The position numbers and the translations under genes were made by a program. From Gammaproteobacteria bacterium (GTDB taxonomy: Bacteria > Pseudomonadota > Gammaproteobacteria > SZUA-152): a stretch of DNA of 6,018 bases. This document shows positions 1-6,018 of this stretch, piece by piece. The first letter of the stretch is position 1, and each line of letters opens with the position of its first letter. Below the pieces are notes generated by a model. It did not search any database. It was given only the letters and a program-made list of their open reading frames with translations, and was not told where the DNA came from. The stretch spans positions 1 through 6,018 of the forward strand of contig JAUVNZ010000106.1 in assembly GCA_030599435.1 (NCBI GenBank). Direction: 5' to 3'.

Positions 1-880
1 CTTGTTTTGTAAAGTAGTAACGCCCTAAAACCACCATCAATATACCACCCAGTATAAATAGTGCTGAAATGGTTAAGCGAAGTGAGATGGTTTCAGAGAC
101 AAATATAACACCACCAAAGGCAGCAATAACTGGAACCAGCAATTGAACCACTCCCGCCTGTGTTGCTGATAATCCACCAAGTGCTATGTACCAGACTGTG
201 TAACCCATTCCCGATGCAATAGCACCTGAAACGATAGCTAATAAAATACCTTCTGTTGTTATGTTTAGATTTTGAAACGTTAATACCGTTAATACAATAA
301 CAAGCGGGGTGGTGAGGTAAAAATTCTTTGTGGTGTCAGCAAGTGGGTTTTTTGATCCTCTTCCTTTAAGTGTGTATATGCCCCATCCAATGCCAGATAT
401 TGTCATCAGTATAAATCCTGAAAAAGATGGAGTAGAAACATTGGGTAACACCAGGTAAACAAAACCGGAAAACGCGATGAGAGTGCCTATCCATTCGGTT
501 AGGTGTAGTCGGCCGCCAGTGAAAATAGTGATCAGAATTATTGTGATTTGTACTGTGCCAAAAAGAATAAGTGCGCCGGTGCCTGTGTCCAGTGTGTTAT
601 AGGCGTAAGAAAATGTCACTGCATAAAGGAATAACATGAAAGCAGCTGACCAGGATCCTTGTGAAGCAGAAATCTTCTTTCCATTAATTGCAGTACTAAG
701 TCTGAGGATAAAAAGTAAAGCGATGGCACCTGAGAGTAACCGAATAATAGTAAAGCTAGCAGCATCTATCGTTTCATCACCCAACGCTAGTCGACATAAA
801 ACGGAATTGGCGGCGAATGCAATAAGGGCACATGCAGTGAAAAACAGGGTCTTTGTCGCCGAGATTTTGGTTGATTCCAT
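1..880 (-). CDS. DMT-superfamily (EamA) membrane transporter, 3' end cut by the window
   Basis: Reading the minus strand from the ATG at 880-878 gives an uninterrupted frame of 293 codons with no stop before the window edge. The product starts MESTKISATK and is almost wholly hydrophobic, with short polar loops, as expected for a ten-helix inner-membrane permease built from two EamA halves (roughly residues 8-140 and 150-290). Typical EamA features are visible: an early 'FAANSVLCRLAL' segment, 'FTIIRLLSGAIAL' in helix 2, 'GTGALILFGTVQ' in the first half, and 'LGGLSATQAGVVQLLVPVIAA' followed by a Gly-rich last helix (FILGGILMVVLGRYY) in the second. Family members are about 290-300 residues, so only a few residues are probably missing. 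Upstream of the ATG, on the minus strand, GGATAAAG may be a weak ribosome-binding site. A TTGATT/TATCTA pair 17 bases apart (896-924) is a marginal promoter. The substrate cannot be told; amino-acid or metabolite export is common in the family. It is divergent from the kinase operon, with no evident functional link. Confidence 0.88.
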   Translation of the reverse strand, partial: MESTKISATKTLFFTACALIAFAANSVLCRLALGDETIDAASFTIIRLLSGAIALLFILRLSTAINGKKISASQGSWSAAFMLFLYAVTFSYAYNTLDTGTGALILFGTVQITIILITIFTGGRLHLTEWIGTLIAFSGFVYLVLPNVSTPSFSGFILMTISGIGWGIYTLKGRGSKNPLADTTKNFYLTTPLVIVLTVLTFQNLNITTEGILLAIVSGAIASGMGYTVWYIALGGLSATQAGVVQLLVPVIAAFGGVIFVSETISLRLTISALFILGGILMVVLGRYYFTKQ

Positions 881-1031
881 TCTTTATCCGGTCTCTAGAT
901 ACTGAGTGGCTCATTTTTAATCAATCCCGGCAATAAAACCAGTGGGTTCCGGGCATTCTCACCTCAAGAACAGTGGCTTTTTGGTCGATTAGAGTCATGC
1001 AGAATTCTCTTTTTTATTGTGCTTAATCAGA

Positions 1032-3554
1032 ATGTTGAGCTGCCAGTACCGAGGTTTTGATAATTTGCTAACGTTTTTCACTAGTCACCGCTGGATCGCC
1101 CTGTTAATGGGCTCTGTTCTGCTTGCCTGGAGTTTTTGTCCAGGGGCAGATCGGCTTGAGCAGGGTGTATATTCCGTGCTTATGGGGCTGGTGCCAACGT
1201 CATCCGCACCAGTTAAAACGGTGGTGGTGACATTAAATGACGACCAACAAACCTCGGCAGCTATTTCCTATTCCACGCTGGCTAAATTACTGGGCAGAGT
1301 AAAATCTGCTGGTAGCAAGGCCATTGGTTTAATAGCGCCGTTAGATCATTCGCAAACGACCATGGATGAGGAAGCACTTGCTACCATCCGCAAGGCACTT
1401 CTTGCTAATAAAAAGAACAAAAAACAGAGCCGTTCATCCAATGCAATAAGGCAGCTAGATCCCGACGCGAGTTTGCGCAAGGCTCTGAAGACATCAGGTC
1501 GAATGGTGTTGGCAGTCACTGATGTGACGACAGATGGACTACTTCAATTGGCAGTTGAGCCACCCGATAATGAGTTAGCAATGTTTTTACCGTCATTAGC
1601 ATCACCTCCGGCTATAAACACACCCAGTAAACGTCCTCTGAAAATGTTTTCTGATTTGTTGCCAACCGCAGTGCTTCAGACTTTTGTTGGCGGGGGAAGA
1701 TACACGAATGTTATGGCAGCAACTCCATTGGTTAAAACCGTCGGCGACCAGTATTTTCCTTCATTTGAGTTGTCGCTAGCTGCTCGCACATTAAGTGTGC
1801 CAGCAAAATCAATTATTGTGCACCCGGGTAAAGGAGTCATGATGGGCACCGCATGGTACGCCACAGATGCTGGCTTACGTGCTTACCCACAACCACAGGA
1901 TTCCTTAATACCTGTGTATTCAATGAGTGATGTCCTGTCTGGAAAACACAGCAAACAATTGCGTGACAAGGTTGTATTGGTTGGTATGGATTCAGGTGAG
2001 GTCGTAGGACTACCGGGTAGCCATAAGGTGAGTCGTTTACAGGGGATAGCCCACGGGGTAAACGCTCTGGTTAATGAATCTCTGGTTAAAACGCCTTATT
2101 GGTCATTGGGTGTTCAACGTGGTGGTTTGTTGCTGGTATTAATTTACCTGGTGCTTATTCCGGTTCGCCTGCGCGGATTAGTGGGACTGGTCGGTGGCCT
2201 GGTGCTGGGTTTCCTGATACTCAATGGCAGTTTGTTGATGCTAACGCTGAAAAATACCTGGTTCCCGTTGGCTTTACCCGTATTGTTGTTGCTAACAGGG
2301 CAGATCATGATCTGGGTGCATCATCGTTTTGCCCACAGTTTTTCACGGGTGAGAGGTGAGCGAGATCAGGCGTTGGTGGAGTTGGCTGAACAATTACGTA
2401 AACAGGGCAAGGTGGACAAGGCGTTTGATCACCTCAGGGGATGCGCTTTAGGTCATAAAAAAACGGATGAGCTGGTGATGGATGGCCTTTATCAGGTGGG
2501 ACTGGAGTACGAGCGTCGTCGACAGTTTGCAAAGGCATTGGCTGCCTATGACCATATCGCCCAATGGAGCAATAGTTACCGAGATGTTTCAGAGCGACGC
2601 AGCCGACAGGATTCGCTCTCAAAACCAGCAAAGGATCCAGGTTCATTAGCAGCTACAATGGTTTCCCATTCGGCCACTACGCTGGTGGTAGATGATCCAA
2701 CTGTCGAAAGACCGGTGCTGGGACGTTATGAAATCGAACGTGAATTAGGTCGGGGTGCCATGGGTACGGTGTATCTGGGTCGTGATCCACGTATTGGCCG
2801 TACCGTGGCCATCAAAACTATGGCGCTCACCGAAGAATTTGAGAGTACCCAACTTGATGAGGTGCGACGGCGATTTTTTCAGGAGGCTGAGACCGCTGGA
2901 CGTCTGGGCCATCCCAATATTGTTACAGTTTATGATGTGGGCGAAGAGCATGATCTGGCTTACATTGCCATGGACTTTATTCAGGGCGACAGTCTGGATC
3001 AACATATACGCAATGGGGAGTTGTTACCACTAAAGGATGTATTCACTATCGGTATTCAAGTGGCGGAAGCGTTGGATTATGCTCATGAACAGAATGTGGT
3101 TCATCGGGATGTAAAACCCGGCAACATTATTTACGATCGGGTAACGGGCCAACTCAAGGTGACGGATTTTGGCATTGCTTGTTTAACCGACAACAGTAAA
3201 ACCCGTACTGGTACGGTGTTGGGCAGTCCGTATTACATGTCGCCTGAACAGATTGCAGGTAAGAAAGTTGATGGACGTTCTGATCTGTTTTCTCTTGGCG
3301 TCACTCTTTACCAGTTATTCAGCGGCCAATTGCCGTTTGAAGGTGACTCGTTGACGAGTTTGATGTATCAGATTACCAATGAAAAACCTTTGAGTGTGTG
3401 CAAGGCGCAACCGGATCTTCCTTCCTGTTTAACGCGAATTATTAATAAGGCGTTGGAAAAGAAACCGCTAAAACGTTATGTCGATGGCCACGCTATGGCT
3501 GAAGCGCTGAAGCGATGTGCCGAACAGTCAGGAGAAGGGTATTACAATGAATAA
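1032..3554 (+). CDS. CHASE2-sensor transmembrane Ser/Thr protein kinase
   Basis: 840 residues from the ATG at 1032. The frame also allows a TTG at 1017 (five more residues); neither has a good ribosome-binding site, so ATG is preferred. Order: TM helix (about 20-37), a periplasmic CHASE2-like sensor (about 60-350, including 'DKVVLVGMDSGEVVGLPG' and 'GIAHGVNALVNESLV'), three TM helices (about 364-379, 382-404, 410-431), a TPR-like helical linker (about 443-515), a Thr-rich juxtamembrane stretch (548-557), then a Hanks-type kinase domain (about 562-826). Catalytic parts are intact: Gly-rich loop GRGAMG (573-578), VAIK lysine K595, helix-C glutamate E618, HRDVKPGN (691-698, so an RD kinase), DFG (712-714) and SPE (737-739). 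The activation loop carries several Thr (T719, T724, T726, T728) as likely autophosphorylation sites. There are no PASTA repeats. Four helices place the sensor outside and the kinase in the cytoplasm. It should phosphorylate Ser/Thr in response to an unknown periplasmic cue. PP2C lies directly downstream. Confidence 0.93.
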   Translation: MLSCQYRGFDNLLTFFTSHRWIALLMGSVLLAWSFCPGADRLEQGVYSVLMGLVPTSSAPVKTVVVTLNDDQQTSAAISYSTLAKLLGRVKSAGSKAIGLIAPLDHSQTTMDEEALATIRKALLANKKNKKQSRSSNAIRQLDPDASLRKALKTSGRMVLAVTDVTTDGLLQLAVEPPDNELAMFLPSLASPPAINTPSKRPLKMFSDLLPTAVLQTFVGGGRYTNVMAATPLVKTVGDQYFPSFELSLAARTLSVPAKSIIVHPGKGVMMGTAWYATDAGLRAYPQPQDSLIPVYSMSDVLSGKHSKQLRDKVVLVGMDSGEVVGLPGSHKVSRLQGIAHGVNALVNESLVKTPYWSLGVQRGGLLLVLIYLVLIPVRLRGLVGLVGGLVLGFLILNGSLLMLTLKNTWFPLALPVLLLLTGQIMIWVHHRFAHSFSRVRGERDQALVELAEQLRKQGKVDKAFDHLRGCALGHKKTDELVMDGLYQVGLEYERRRQFAKALAAYDHIAQWSNSYRDVSERRSRQDSLSKPAKDPGSLAATMVSHSATTLVVDDPTVERPVLGRYEIERELGRGAMGTVYLGRDPRIGRTVAIKTMALTEEFESTQLDEVRRRFFQEAETAGRLGHPNIVTVYDVGEEHDLAYIAMDFIQGDSLDQHIRNGELLPLKDVFTIGIQVAEALDYAHEQNVVHRDVKPGNIIYDRVTGQLKVTDFGIACLTDNSKTRTGTVLGSPYYMSPEQIAGKKVDGRSDLFSLGVTLYQLFSGQLPFEGDSLTSLMYQITNEKPLSVCKAQPDLPSCLTRIINKALEKKPLKRYVDGHAMAEALKRCAEQSGEGYYNE

Positions 3555-3566
3555 GCGTGAGCAATC

Positions 3567-4343
3567 ATGAGTTCACATTTCACACTTTATATGGTGGGTC
3601 AGACAGACGTCGGGCAGGCGCGAGAGCATAATGAAGATGCAATCTCCTGGGATTTTCAGCGTGGCCTGGCCATGTTGGCTGATGGCATGGGTGGCCATAA
3701 CGCAGGCGATATTGCCAGTCGAATGTGTTTGGAAAAACTGGATGCTATTTTAGCGACGGCATTGGATAAATCACTGGGTAATATACGTCCAAACAAAAAC
3801 AGTACACGCGAGGCAACGCTAATTCGTCGTGCCATTAACAAGGCCAACACGGCGGTATTTGAAAATGCACTCGATAATAAAGATCGCAAAGGTATGGGAA
3901 CCACCCTGGTTGTTATGCTGTTTTACGATAATCGCGTGGTTGTGGCGCATGTGGGGGATTCGCGGGTATACCGATTGCGTAGTAATAAGCTGGAACAAAT
4001 AACAGCCGATCACTCTCTGGTGCGGGAATTGCTGGAGAAAGGCGCTATTTCCGAAGAAGAAGCTGTAGATAACCCATATAGTCATGTTATTACCCGGGCA
4101 GTTGGTATTCGACCGCGAGTTCCGGTTGAAATACATGAATATGATGTGCTGCCGGGCGATACCTTTCTGTTGTGCTCTGATGGGCTTACCGACAGGGTAG
4201 GTGATAAGGAGATAGAAGAGACGCTGGTTGCCTCTGAAGGATTATGGGAAAGGGCGGCGCAGCGACTGATTGATCTCGCTAATCATGCTGGTGGACATGA
4301 TAATATATCTGTCATATTGGCAGGTGTCGGCGAGAAGCGATGA
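3567..4343 (+). CDS. PP2C-family (PPM) Ser/Thr protein phosphatase
   Basis: 258 residues, cytoplasmic, with no signal peptide or TM helix, which is the usual size of a stand-alone bacterial PP2C domain (Stp/PrpC/PstP catalytic core). PPM motifs occur in order: TDVGQAREHNED (13-24), ADGMGGHNAG (38-47), GMGTT (109-113), HVGDSRVYR (128-136), ITADHSLV (145-152), ITRAVG (175-180), LCSDGLTD (202-209) and GGHDNIS (242-248). The metal-binding acidic residues expected from the family are present: D24 in NED, D39, D205 and D245. It should therefore be an active Mn2+/Mg2+-dependent phosphatase. The start lies 12 bases after the kinase stop, with a weak GTGAG five bases before the ATG, so co-transcription and probably translational coupling with the kinase are likely. 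By position it should dephosphorylate the kinase and its substrates. Confidence 0.95.
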   Translation: MSSHFTLYMVGQTDVGQAREHNEDAISWDFQRGLAMLADGMGGHNAGDIASRMCLEKLDAILATALDKSLGNIRPNKNSTREATLIRRAINKANTAVFENALDNKDRKGMGTTLVVMLFYDNRVVVAHVGDSRVYRLRSNKLEQITADHSLVRELLEKGAISEEEAVDNPYSHVITRAVGIRPRVPVEIHEYDVLPGDTFLLCSDGLTDRVGDKEIEETLVASEGLWERAAQRLIDLANHAGGHDNISVILAGVGEKR

Positions 4344-4355
4344 TTCTAAGATTAT

Positions 4356-4417
4356 AGTGTCAGGGGTTAGAGTATCAGGGGTTTGAGTGTCAGGGATGTT
4401 GATTGTCAGGGGGCATC
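4356..4417 (+). repeat. Four imperfect tandem repeats (about 15-16 bp) with GTCAGGG cores
   Basis: Copies run 4356-4370, 4371-4385, 4386-4401 and 4402-4417. Their cores are GTCAGGG, ATCAGGG, GTCAGGG and GTCAGGG, starting at 4359, 4374, 4389 and 4405 (steps of 15, 15 and 16). Copies 1 and 2 share AGTRTCAGGGGTT; later copies drift at the 3' half. The array begins 12 bases after the phosphatase stop and ends about 90 bases before the FHA start. It could be an operator array for an activator or repressor of the downstream pair, or a slippage-generated repeat with no role. The spacing is about 1.5 helical turns, so neighbouring copies would face opposite sides of the DNA. No known motif was recognised. 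Confidence 0.6.
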
Positions 4418-4495
4418 AAGGTCATAATGATTTTTTATTTTTACAGAACATTTGGCTAAAAAATTATTAATCTTTTATTAAACTATAAATAGTAA

Positions 4496-4502
4496 AGAGG
4501 TG
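4496..4502 (+). promoter_or_regulatory. Strong ribosome-binding site deciding the FHA-gene start
   Basis: AGAGGTG, preceded by AA, ends six bases before the ATG at 4509 and matches the 3' end of 16S rRNA well. A GTG in the same frame at 4500 overlaps this site and so cannot be the start. It is the best Shine-Dalgarno sequence in the window and suggests the FHA protein is made at a higher level than its neighbours. Confidence 0.75.
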
Positions 4503-4508
4503 TTGTTT

Positions 4509-4862
4509 ATGCCTAAGCTGGTTCATACCTGTGACGGTACCTTTCTTGGGGAAATTATTCTGGACGAAGGTCGTTATTTGATTGGCCGTCATCCTGATAA
4601 TGATATCCGTGTGGATGATTCTACCGTTAGTGGTAAACATGCCCTGGTAACAGCGAATCCCAGTGCTTACATGGAAGGTTTGTTAGATATACATATAGAG
4701 GATCAGGGAAGTACTAATGGAACCATTATTAATGGTAAAAAAATCAAACGTCATATGATGAAACATGGCGAAGTTGCACATATTGGTAGCCATGAGTTTG
4801 CCCTTGTTGATGAAAGCACGCGCGGATTCGAGACAACTACCGTCATTCTTCCTGATTCCTAA
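4509..4862 (+). CDS. Small stand-alone FHA-domain protein (phosphothreonine reader)
   Basis: 117 residues, soluble, almost entirely one forkhead-associated domain (about 12-100). Canonical phosphothreonine-contact elements are present: LIGRHPDNDI (24-33, with G26-R27), the S41..H44 segment 'VSGKHA', and DQGSTNGTIING (65-76, with the S-T-N-G core 68-71), then a closing strand 'HIGSHEFALVD'. After the domain a 16-residue tail contains F-E-T-T-T-V-I-L-P (107-115). Three adjacent Thr before hydrophobic residues recall the phosphorylated ETTSVF motif at the N terminus of mycobacterial GarA, though here it is C-terminal. The start is set by the ribosome-binding site at 4496-4502. A possible promoter with TTTACA (4440-4445) and TATTAA (4465-4470) has a poor 19-base spacer, so independent transcription is possible but unproven. 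Next to a Ser/Thr kinase and PP2C, it probably binds or is a substrate of that kinase. Confidence 0.93.
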   Translation: MPKLVHTCDGTFLGEIILDEGRYLIGRHPDNDIRVDDSTVSGKHALVTANPSAYMEGLLDIHIEDQGSTNGTIINGKKIKRHMMKHGEVAHIGSHEFALVDESTRGFETTTVILPDS

Positions 4863-4868
4863 ACTTCC

Positions 4869-5336
4869 ATGGCCATTGAGATCGAACGCAAATTTTTGCT
4901 GCGTGACGATTCATGGCAAGACTCTGCCGACGATGGTATAGAAATTCGTCAGGGTTATTTGGCAGGCTCAGAGAAATCTTCCGTTCGTGTTCGCATTGCC
5001 GGTGATAAAGCCAACGTCAATATCAAGAGCGCAACACTTGGTATTACCCGACAGGAATACGAATATCCAATCCCATTAGCGGAGGCCAACGAAATGCTTG
5101 ATGCGTTGTGCGAAGGACCGCTCATTGAAAAAACCCGCTACCATGTGTTTCATGCAAAACACTGTTGGGAAATTGATGTTTTTAGTGGGGACAACCAGGG
5201 CATGGTGGTAGCCGAGGTGGAGCTTGGAAGTGTAGGAGAAGATTTTGAGAGGCCTGACTGGTTGGGCAAAGAAGTTTCTGACGATACCCGTTATTATAAT
5301 GTCTGCTTGGTTAAACACCCTTATAAGGACTGGTAA
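4869..5336 (+). CDS. CYTH-domain protein, single-domain triphosphate tunnel metalloenzyme
   Basis: 155 residues, cytoplasmic; a single CYTH domain with no CHAD partner, similar in size to short bacterial enzymes of this fold such as the Nitrosomonas tripolyphosphatase. The signature EIERK (E4, E6, K8) opens the protein. The tunnel residues follow in order: R27 (IRQGYL), R40 and R42 (VRVRI), K53 (NIKS), R61 and E63 (RQEYEYPI), K88 and R90 (EKTRY), E101 and D103 (WEIDVF), and E116 and E118 (AEVELG). All charged positions needed to hold a triphosphate and two metal ions appear present, so it is likely catalytic. Family reactions include inorganic triphosphate hydrolysis, thiamine-triphosphate hydrolysis and class IV adenylate cyclase; the first is the commonest for this short type, but substrate cannot be settled here. 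The ATG lies six bases after the FHA stop with no Shine-Dalgarno in the gap, which suggests translational coupling to the FHA gene. Confidence 0.92.
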   Translation: MAIEIERKFLLRDDSWQDSADDGIEIRQGYLAGSEKSSVRVRIAGDKANVNIKSATLGITRQEYEYPIPLAEANEMLDALCEGPLIEKTRYHVFHAKHCWEIDVFSGDNQGMVVAEVELGSVGEDFERPDWLGKEVSDDTRYYNVCLVKHPYKDW

Positions 5337-5347
5337 AACGGATATCC

Positions 5348-5619
5348 CTAGAAATGCACTTTTCACGCGATAGCGGTGTCAGCTCCGTGCTCAAATCCTC
5401 ATGTATTTGCATATACACTGCGGTTCTCGGCAAATGCTCCATGCTTTGCTCTCGACAATTGCTCCTGCATTGTTCTACCTTCGCCCATCCATGGGCTCGT
5501 ACCTCCTGCATGACCGCCAGGGATGGCGGAAATGCAAAGGGATTGTCCGGAACAATCCTTGCCCATGCAGTCGTGCGCTCGGTGCTTTCTTGCTCTCGCC
5601 CGAAAATTACTATTTCTAG
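5348..5619. repeat. Hairpin-rich intergenic element with imperfect terminal inverted repeats (MITE-like)
   Basis: This non-coding stretch is framed by inverted repeats. The left end (5348-5374) and the reverse complement of the right end (5592-5619) both begin CTAGAAAT, share TTTTC in the middle, and end with GCGAKAGC, differing by one gap and a few substitutions. Inside is a row of short inverted repeats: GTAT/ATAC (5403-5416), GCAAA/TTTGC (5430-5449), ACAAT/ATTGT (5455-5473), GCCCAT/ATGGGC (5483-5496), CCGCCA/TGGCGG (5514-5529) and GGATTGT/ACAATCC (5540-5558). A 24-base-period imperfect direct repeat also occurs (5424-5444 and 5448-5468, with a shorter echo at 5495-5509). No convincing gene lies inside; open frames crossing it on either strand have no recognisable domain. 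It is probably a non-autonomous mobile or palindromic repeat, or a structured RNA region. No clear target-site duplication was seen. Confidence 0.55.
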
Positions 5620-6018
5620 AGACACCCTTATTTTTTTATTATTGGTTTTCTCTCTGGCTGCATGCGCACCAGCACCCGATAATGCTCTGCGTATTGGCCT
5701 CGCCAGCGCCCCGGTTACCCTTGATCCCCGTTTTGCCACCGATGCGACATCAAGTCGTATTAATCGTTTGATATACGCACGGCTGGTTGAGTTCAATGAA
5801 AAACAATTACCGATTCCTAGTTTGGCAAAGTGGGAATTGATTTCGCCATTACACTATCGATTCACTTTAAATGAAGAGAAGCAAAAAGAAGATAACCGAA
5901 CCTTTCATGACGGCACTCGCCTTACGGCTAACGATGTTAAGGCTACATACAAAACGATATTAGATCCAAAGACTGCTTCTCCCCATCGAGCAACTTTGAA
6001 CATGATAGACATTATTGA
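5582..6018 (+). CDS. ABC-transporter solute-binding lipoprotein (SBP_bac_5, peptide type), 5' part only
   Basis: The frame runs open to the window end, giving 145 codons from the proposed GTG at 5582. A lipoprotein signal is clear: basic residues (R6, K8, R13), a hydrophobic run LIFLLLVFSLAAC and lipobox cysteine C28 (codon 5663-5665). The mature part starts APAPDNALRIGLASAPVTLDPRFATD, the standard opening of family-5 binding proteins, followed by 'RLIYARLVEFN' and the signature block FHDGTRLTANDVKATYKTIL. Full-length members are about 500-550 residues, so roughly three quarters lies beyond the window. The protein would be anchored in the envelope and deliver oligopeptides or similar ligands to an ABC importer. 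The start is uncertain: no ATG lies close to the signal peptide, GTG 5582 has no Shine-Dalgarno, another GTG is at 5573, and an in-frame ATG at 5510 would give an unusually long leader read from the repeat element. Confidence 0.85.
   Translation, partial: MLSCSRPKITISRDTLIFLLLVFSLAACAPAPDNALRIGLASAPVTLDPRFATDATSSRINRLIYARLVEFNEKQLPIPSLAKWELISPLHYRFTLNEEKQKEDNRTFHDGTRLTANDVKATYKTILDPKTASPHRATLNMIDII

Noticed and set aside
636..905. Plus-strand open frame of 89 codons near the left end
   Set aside because: It lies antisense to the clear transmembrane reading frame of the EamA transporter, which explains all of its sequence.
1017..1031. TTG start adding five residues to the kinase
   Set aside because: There is no ribosome-binding site and TTG is rare; the in-frame ATG at 1032 is preferred, though the evidence between them is thin.
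2434..3033. Several 60-90 codon frames on both strands across the kinase gene
   Set aside because: The kinase frame with its intact catalytic motifs accounts for this DNA; the other frames show no domain or start signal.
4356..4417. CRISPR-like array
   Set aside because: The units are contiguous and 15-16 bp long with no unique spacers, and no cas genes are present.
4500..4508. GTG start adding three residues to the FHA protein
   Set aside because: The GTG overlaps the AGAGGTG ribosome-binding site that is correctly placed for the ATG at 4509.
5483..5558. Rho-independent terminator after the CYTH gene
   Set aside because: The hairpins are GC-rich but none is followed by a T tract on the plus strand; they fit better as part of the inverted-repeat element.
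5401..5619. Short plus-strand open frame inside the hairpin-rich region
   Set aside because: It has no ribosome-binding site, its composition reflects inverted repeats, and it has no domain.
5311..5796. A 161-codon open frame on the minus strand spanning the repeat element
   Set aside because: It is antisense to the end of the CYTH gene and to the lipoprotein signal and early mature region. Its sequence is Arg-rich with no recognisable domain, and its middle is simply the repeat element translated.

Overview
The window (about 45% GC by eye) looks like chromosomal DNA from a Gram-negative bacterium, most likely a gammaproteobacterium. This is inferred from protein style, from a lipobox-bearing periplasmic binding protein and from a CHASE2-type membrane kinase. 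No rRNA, tRNA or taxon-specific marker is present, so the assignment is tentative.

Layout. (1) Positions 1-880, minus strand: a DMT/EamA-family membrane transporter whose 3' end runs off the window. (2) Positions 881-1031: a divergent intergenic gap. (3) Positions 1032-5336, plus strand: four consecutive genes that read as a protein-phosphorylation module. They are a CHASE2-sensor Ser/Thr kinase, a PP2C phosphatase 12 bases behind it, a small FHA-domain protein after a 165-base AT-rich gap carrying four GTCAGGG-type tandem repeats, and a CYTH/triphosphate-tunnel enzyme 6 bases behind the FHA gene. (4) Positions 5337-5619: a non-coding, hairpin-rich stretch bounded by imperfect inverted repeats, resembling a MITE-like or palindromic intergenic element. 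(5) About 5582 to the window end, plus strand: the 5' part of an ABC-transporter solute-binding lipoprotein (SBP_bac_5, oligopeptide/dipeptide type). Its translation start is obscured by the element.

How the genes may work together. The kinase has the topology to sense something in the periplasm and phosphorylate Thr/Ser in the cytoplasm. PP2C would reverse this, and the FHA protein would read phosphothreonine. The FHA protein ends in a Thr-rich tail (ETTTVI) that resembles both the phosphorylated ETTSVF motif of mycobacterial GarA and a TTLVV stretch just before the kinase domain. The CYTH enzyme, with all expected tunnel residues, is the best candidate for a metabolic output (triphosphate or polyphosphate hydrolysis, or nucleotide chemistry). 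That link rests on gene order only.

The points most worth follow-up are the kinase/phosphatase/FHA/CYTH locus, the shared Thr motif, the inverted-repeat element and the odd start of the binding-protein gene.
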